Of a stretch of DNA of 64,000 nucleotides, positions 62,135 through 64,000 are shown one piece after another; positions within the stretch are counted from its first letter, which is position 1, and each line of letters starts with the position of its first letter. This DNA is from Bacteroidota bacterium. GTDB lineage: Bacteria > Bacteroidota > Bacteroidia > Cytophagales > Spirosomataceae. The stretch is from positions 682,001 through 746,000 of the forward strand of contig JAIUOF010000001.1 in assembly GCA_020161355.1 (NCBI GenBank), given 5' to 3'. The notes under the pieces are model-generated. The model ran no database searches. It saw nothing but the letters and a program-made list of their open reading frames with translations, and was not told the origin of the DNA. The translations under genes were made by a program, and so were the position numbers.

Positions 62135-63133
62135 ATGGCCTTTAGATTTGAAGATAACTCCGAAGTAAATTTTAACATTCTGGATGGTTTTTTCGAAAAC
62201 GGATTCGAAAGCAATAATTTACTTGAACATTCTCAGAAAATTAATCTTCTCAATGTTGATATTATTTCTAATGAATGGTATTTTGAAGGTATCAGAATGG
62301 CCTACTCCGACTGGGCTTTTGAAAAACCATTTGAATTAAAATGTCACTACGATATTAATATTGAACTTATTACATTCATTGCCAATTTAAAAGGAACAGT
62401 TATATTAGGTGATGGGTCTTATCAGGATTCTCAGATTTTAGGATCTTATCAGCATAACTTATTCTATTCCCAGCCTAAAGAAACCGACAAGGGAATCCTT
62501 AGATTTAAAGAGTCAAAAGCCTCTATGTTTATAATGCAATTTACGAAAGATGCTTTTTTACGTCTTACACAGGACGCTAACGATGCTCTGAATAGATTTG
62601 GAGAAAATTTAATAAATGGAAAGGCTGCCATCCTGTCACCAACCAATCTGCCATTAGATGCAGTTATGCAAAATATTATTAAGAACATCGTAAACTGTGC
62701 CTATAAAGATGGATTAAAAAAAATGTTTCTTTTGTCAAAAAGTATCGAATTTCTGGTGCTTCAAGCCGAAGCTTGTAACACTGACAAAGAAATAAAGAGT
62801 AGTTTTATCAAAACTAATTACGATAAAGAGTGCATAAATTACGCAAGGGAATATATTCTTGATAAGCTCGAAACACCTCCCAGTTTGTCAGAACTTGCCA
62901 GGGTGGTTGGTATTAATGAATACAAATTAAAAAGAGGATTCAAAGAAATGTTCGGAACAACAGTTTTCGGATATTTATCAGATGCAAGGCTTGAAATTGC
63001 CAAAAATGAACTCATACATAAAAAGAAAAGAATAAGTGAAATAGCCATGGATTTAGGTTATTCCTCTGTCCCACATTTTAGCTTATCATTTAAGAAAAAG
63101 TTTGGATTCTCCCCCAACAAATTTGAACCATAA
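62135..63133 (+). CDS. AraC family transcriptional regulator
   Basis: A 332-residue regulator. The N-terminal ~220 residues are a sensing domain with a cupin-like strand stretch (FELKCHYDINIELITFIANL) and a helical part. The C-terminal ~100 residues hold two helix-turn-helix units: SLSELARVVGINEYKLKRGFKEMFG and ISEIAMDLGYSSVPHFSLSFKKKFGFSPNKF. The second is the AraC signature and is complete. The effector is unknown. Divergent from a membrane-protein gene. Confidence 0.9.
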   Translation: MAFRFEDNSEVNFNILDGFFENGFESNNLLEHSQKINLLNVDIISNEWYFEGIRMAYSDWAFEKPFELKCHYDINIELITFIANLKGTVILGDGSYQDSQILGSYQHNLFYSQPKETDKGILRFKESKASMFIMQFTKDAFLRLTQDANDALNRFGENLINGKAAILSPTNLPLDAVMQNIIKNIVNCAYKDGLKKMFLLSKSIEFLVLQAEACNTDKEIKSSFIKTNYDKECINYAREYILDKLETPPSLSELARVVGINEYKLKRGFKEMFGTTVFGYLSDARLEIAKNELIHKKKRISEIAMDLGYSSVPHFSLSFKKKFGFSPNKFEP

Positions 63134-63500
63134 ATTATTTCCTTGACTTCCCTCGGGATGTACCAAAAACGGAGCAGTAAAGGATTTGTAATCTTTTTAA
63201 ATAAATAAGATCAGTCACAAATAAAGAATATTTTAAGAAATTGATTGCATAGCCTAAAGCCTAATCTGCGATCGAAAGATATTTCCCTTATATAGGCGAA
63301 TGGATTGTTTCATCCCCTTTAAACGAATTCCGGTAAAATCCTTATTATCAATTCACCGGGAATATCAGGTTGCCAGGAAAATAAGCAAACCATCATTAGT
63401 TTTTGTTGCAGTTTTTAATCCGGAATTTATTTAAGAATATTTCAGTATGCTTCTTTAAAATCATTAATTTTGATTTATTTATTCAACCAATCAAATCAAA
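63134..63500. other. Intergenic region before the last gene
   Basis: AT-rich. AAAGGATTTGTAATCTTTTT near 63180 recalls the distal part of the dispersed repeat but is too short to assign. No other feature seen. Confidence 0.35.
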
Positions 63501-64000
63501 ATGAAATCACTAACAATTATTTTTATTTTTGTTGCTTTTAGCACGGCCTTTGGCCAATTACCCGGTAAAATTGGTCTTTTTGACGAACGAACAGATGTAG
63601 GAAACCCCGCTATAAAAGGCGATGTATCCTATAATTCGGAGACACAGGAATATACCCTATCCGCTGCGGGTATCAACATGTGGGGTAAAACCGACCAGCA
63701 TAATTTTCTTTGGAAAAAAATAAAAGGCGATTTTATCATTTCGGCTACGATTAAGTTTATCGGGGCCGGAACAGACCCGCATCGCAAAATCGGCATTATC
63801 GCCCGTAACAGCCTTGACCCTAACGCAGCCTATGCCGATGCATGTGTGCATGGTGATATCCTCACTTCCCTTCAATATCGGGAGGCCACTGATGCCGAAA
63901 CCCATCAAGTGGAGCTTTCCTCCTACCACCCCAGCCATATCGAGTTTCAGCGAAAAGGCAATAAATTCTTTTTTTCGGCAGCCACCCAAGGCGAAAGCTT
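63501..64000 (+). CDS. Exported protein (TolB/DUF1349-like), cut by window end
   Basis: 166 codons are visible. The signal peptide MKSLTIIFIFVAFSTAFGQ is clear. The following part, GINMWGKTDQHNFLWKKIKG, then ISATIKFIGAGTDPHRKIGI and ARNSLDPNAAYADACVHGD, resembles the concanavalin-like DUF1349 fold that precedes TolB-like beta-propellers in some Bacteroidota proteins. The C-terminus is outside the window. An opposite-strand frame here is a shadow. A periplasmic or surface role is likely. Confidence 0.65.
   Translation, partial: MKSLTIIFIFVAFSTAFGQLPGKIGLFDERTDVGNPAIKGDVSYNSETQEYTLSAAGINMWGKTDQHNFLWKKIKGDFIISATIKFIGAGTDPHRKIGIIARNSLDPNAAYADACVHGDILTSLQYREATDAETHQVELSSYHPSHIEFQRKGNKFFFSAATQGES

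Noticed and set aside
63657..63989. 110-codon minus-strand frame at the right edge
   Set aside because: It is the shadow of a + strand exported protein starting at 63501 with a clear signal peptide.

Overview
The window looks like a chromosomal segment of a Bacteroidota bacterium, probably of the order Cytophagales. The evidence is moderate GC, TAnnTTTG promoter elements, many Sec-exported proteins whose leader ends in a Q or A-Q cut site, huge repetitive surface proteins ending in a GC-containing C-terminal tail typical of type IX secretion substrates, orphan LytTR regulators, and Bacteroidota-type lipoproteins. No rRNA, tRNA, CRISPR array or complete insertion sequence was seen.

Layout. 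1-2.6 kb: housekeeping genes (end of an RluF-like pseudouridine synthase, a DinB-like protein, an AI-2E/PerM transporter, an SRPBCC protein). 2.7-12.5 kb: surface-protein islands with two stand-alone LytTR regulators. 12.7-16.7 kb: a NarL-type response regulator, a TPR histidine kinase and a TPR membrane protein. 17-23.3 kb: PEP carboxylase between two copies of a palindromic repeat, then a phospholipid operon (acyltransferase, lipid kinase, HAD phosphatase). 23.4-28.8 kb: subtilisin-CUB protease, two tandem tail-collar paralogues, a 21-bp-period tandem array and another tail-fibre-like secreted protein.

28.9-38.2 kb is the most unusual part. A tyrosine recombinase interrupted by one in-frame TGA is followed by seven single-gene units, all on the + strand, separated by imperfect-palindromic elements of about 135 bp that behave like integron attC sites. 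In six of the seven units the bases at the left boundary (GTT plus 6-7 variable bases) are the reverse complement of the 5' core of that unit's own element, exactly or with one mismatch, as expected if each unit was once a circular cassette. A second, recombinase-less cluster at 56.7-59.1 kb obeys the same rule in both of its units and has one element nearly identical to one in the first cluster. Cargo: a GHKL ATPase fused to a PD-(D/E)XK-like nuclease (likely defence), two retropepsin-like proteins, an alpha-solenoid, a HEPN-like membrane protein pair, and small exported proteins or lipoproteins.

38-48.7 kb: small accessory and housekeeping genes, including a zeta-toxin-like kinase with a 50-residue partner, lying between a 176-bp duplicated fragment of the neighbouring ThuA gene and that gene itself. 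48.7-55.5 kb: one 2238-residue surface protein with 14 repeats. Its promoter shares a 20-bp palindromic block, at identical spacing to the -7 box, with the surface-protein gene at 2.8 kb. 55.5-56.3 kb: two further tandem arrays, again on a 21/42-bp period. 59-64 kb: a small exported protein bracketed by 26-bp direct repeats, an ada-type repair gene broken by one in-frame TAG, a membrane protein, an AraC regulator, and an exported protein cut by the window end.

Working view: a genome with heavy surface-protein turnover and an old integron-like capture system whose recombinase may now be broken. Assignments are from reading motifs; no database search was possible.
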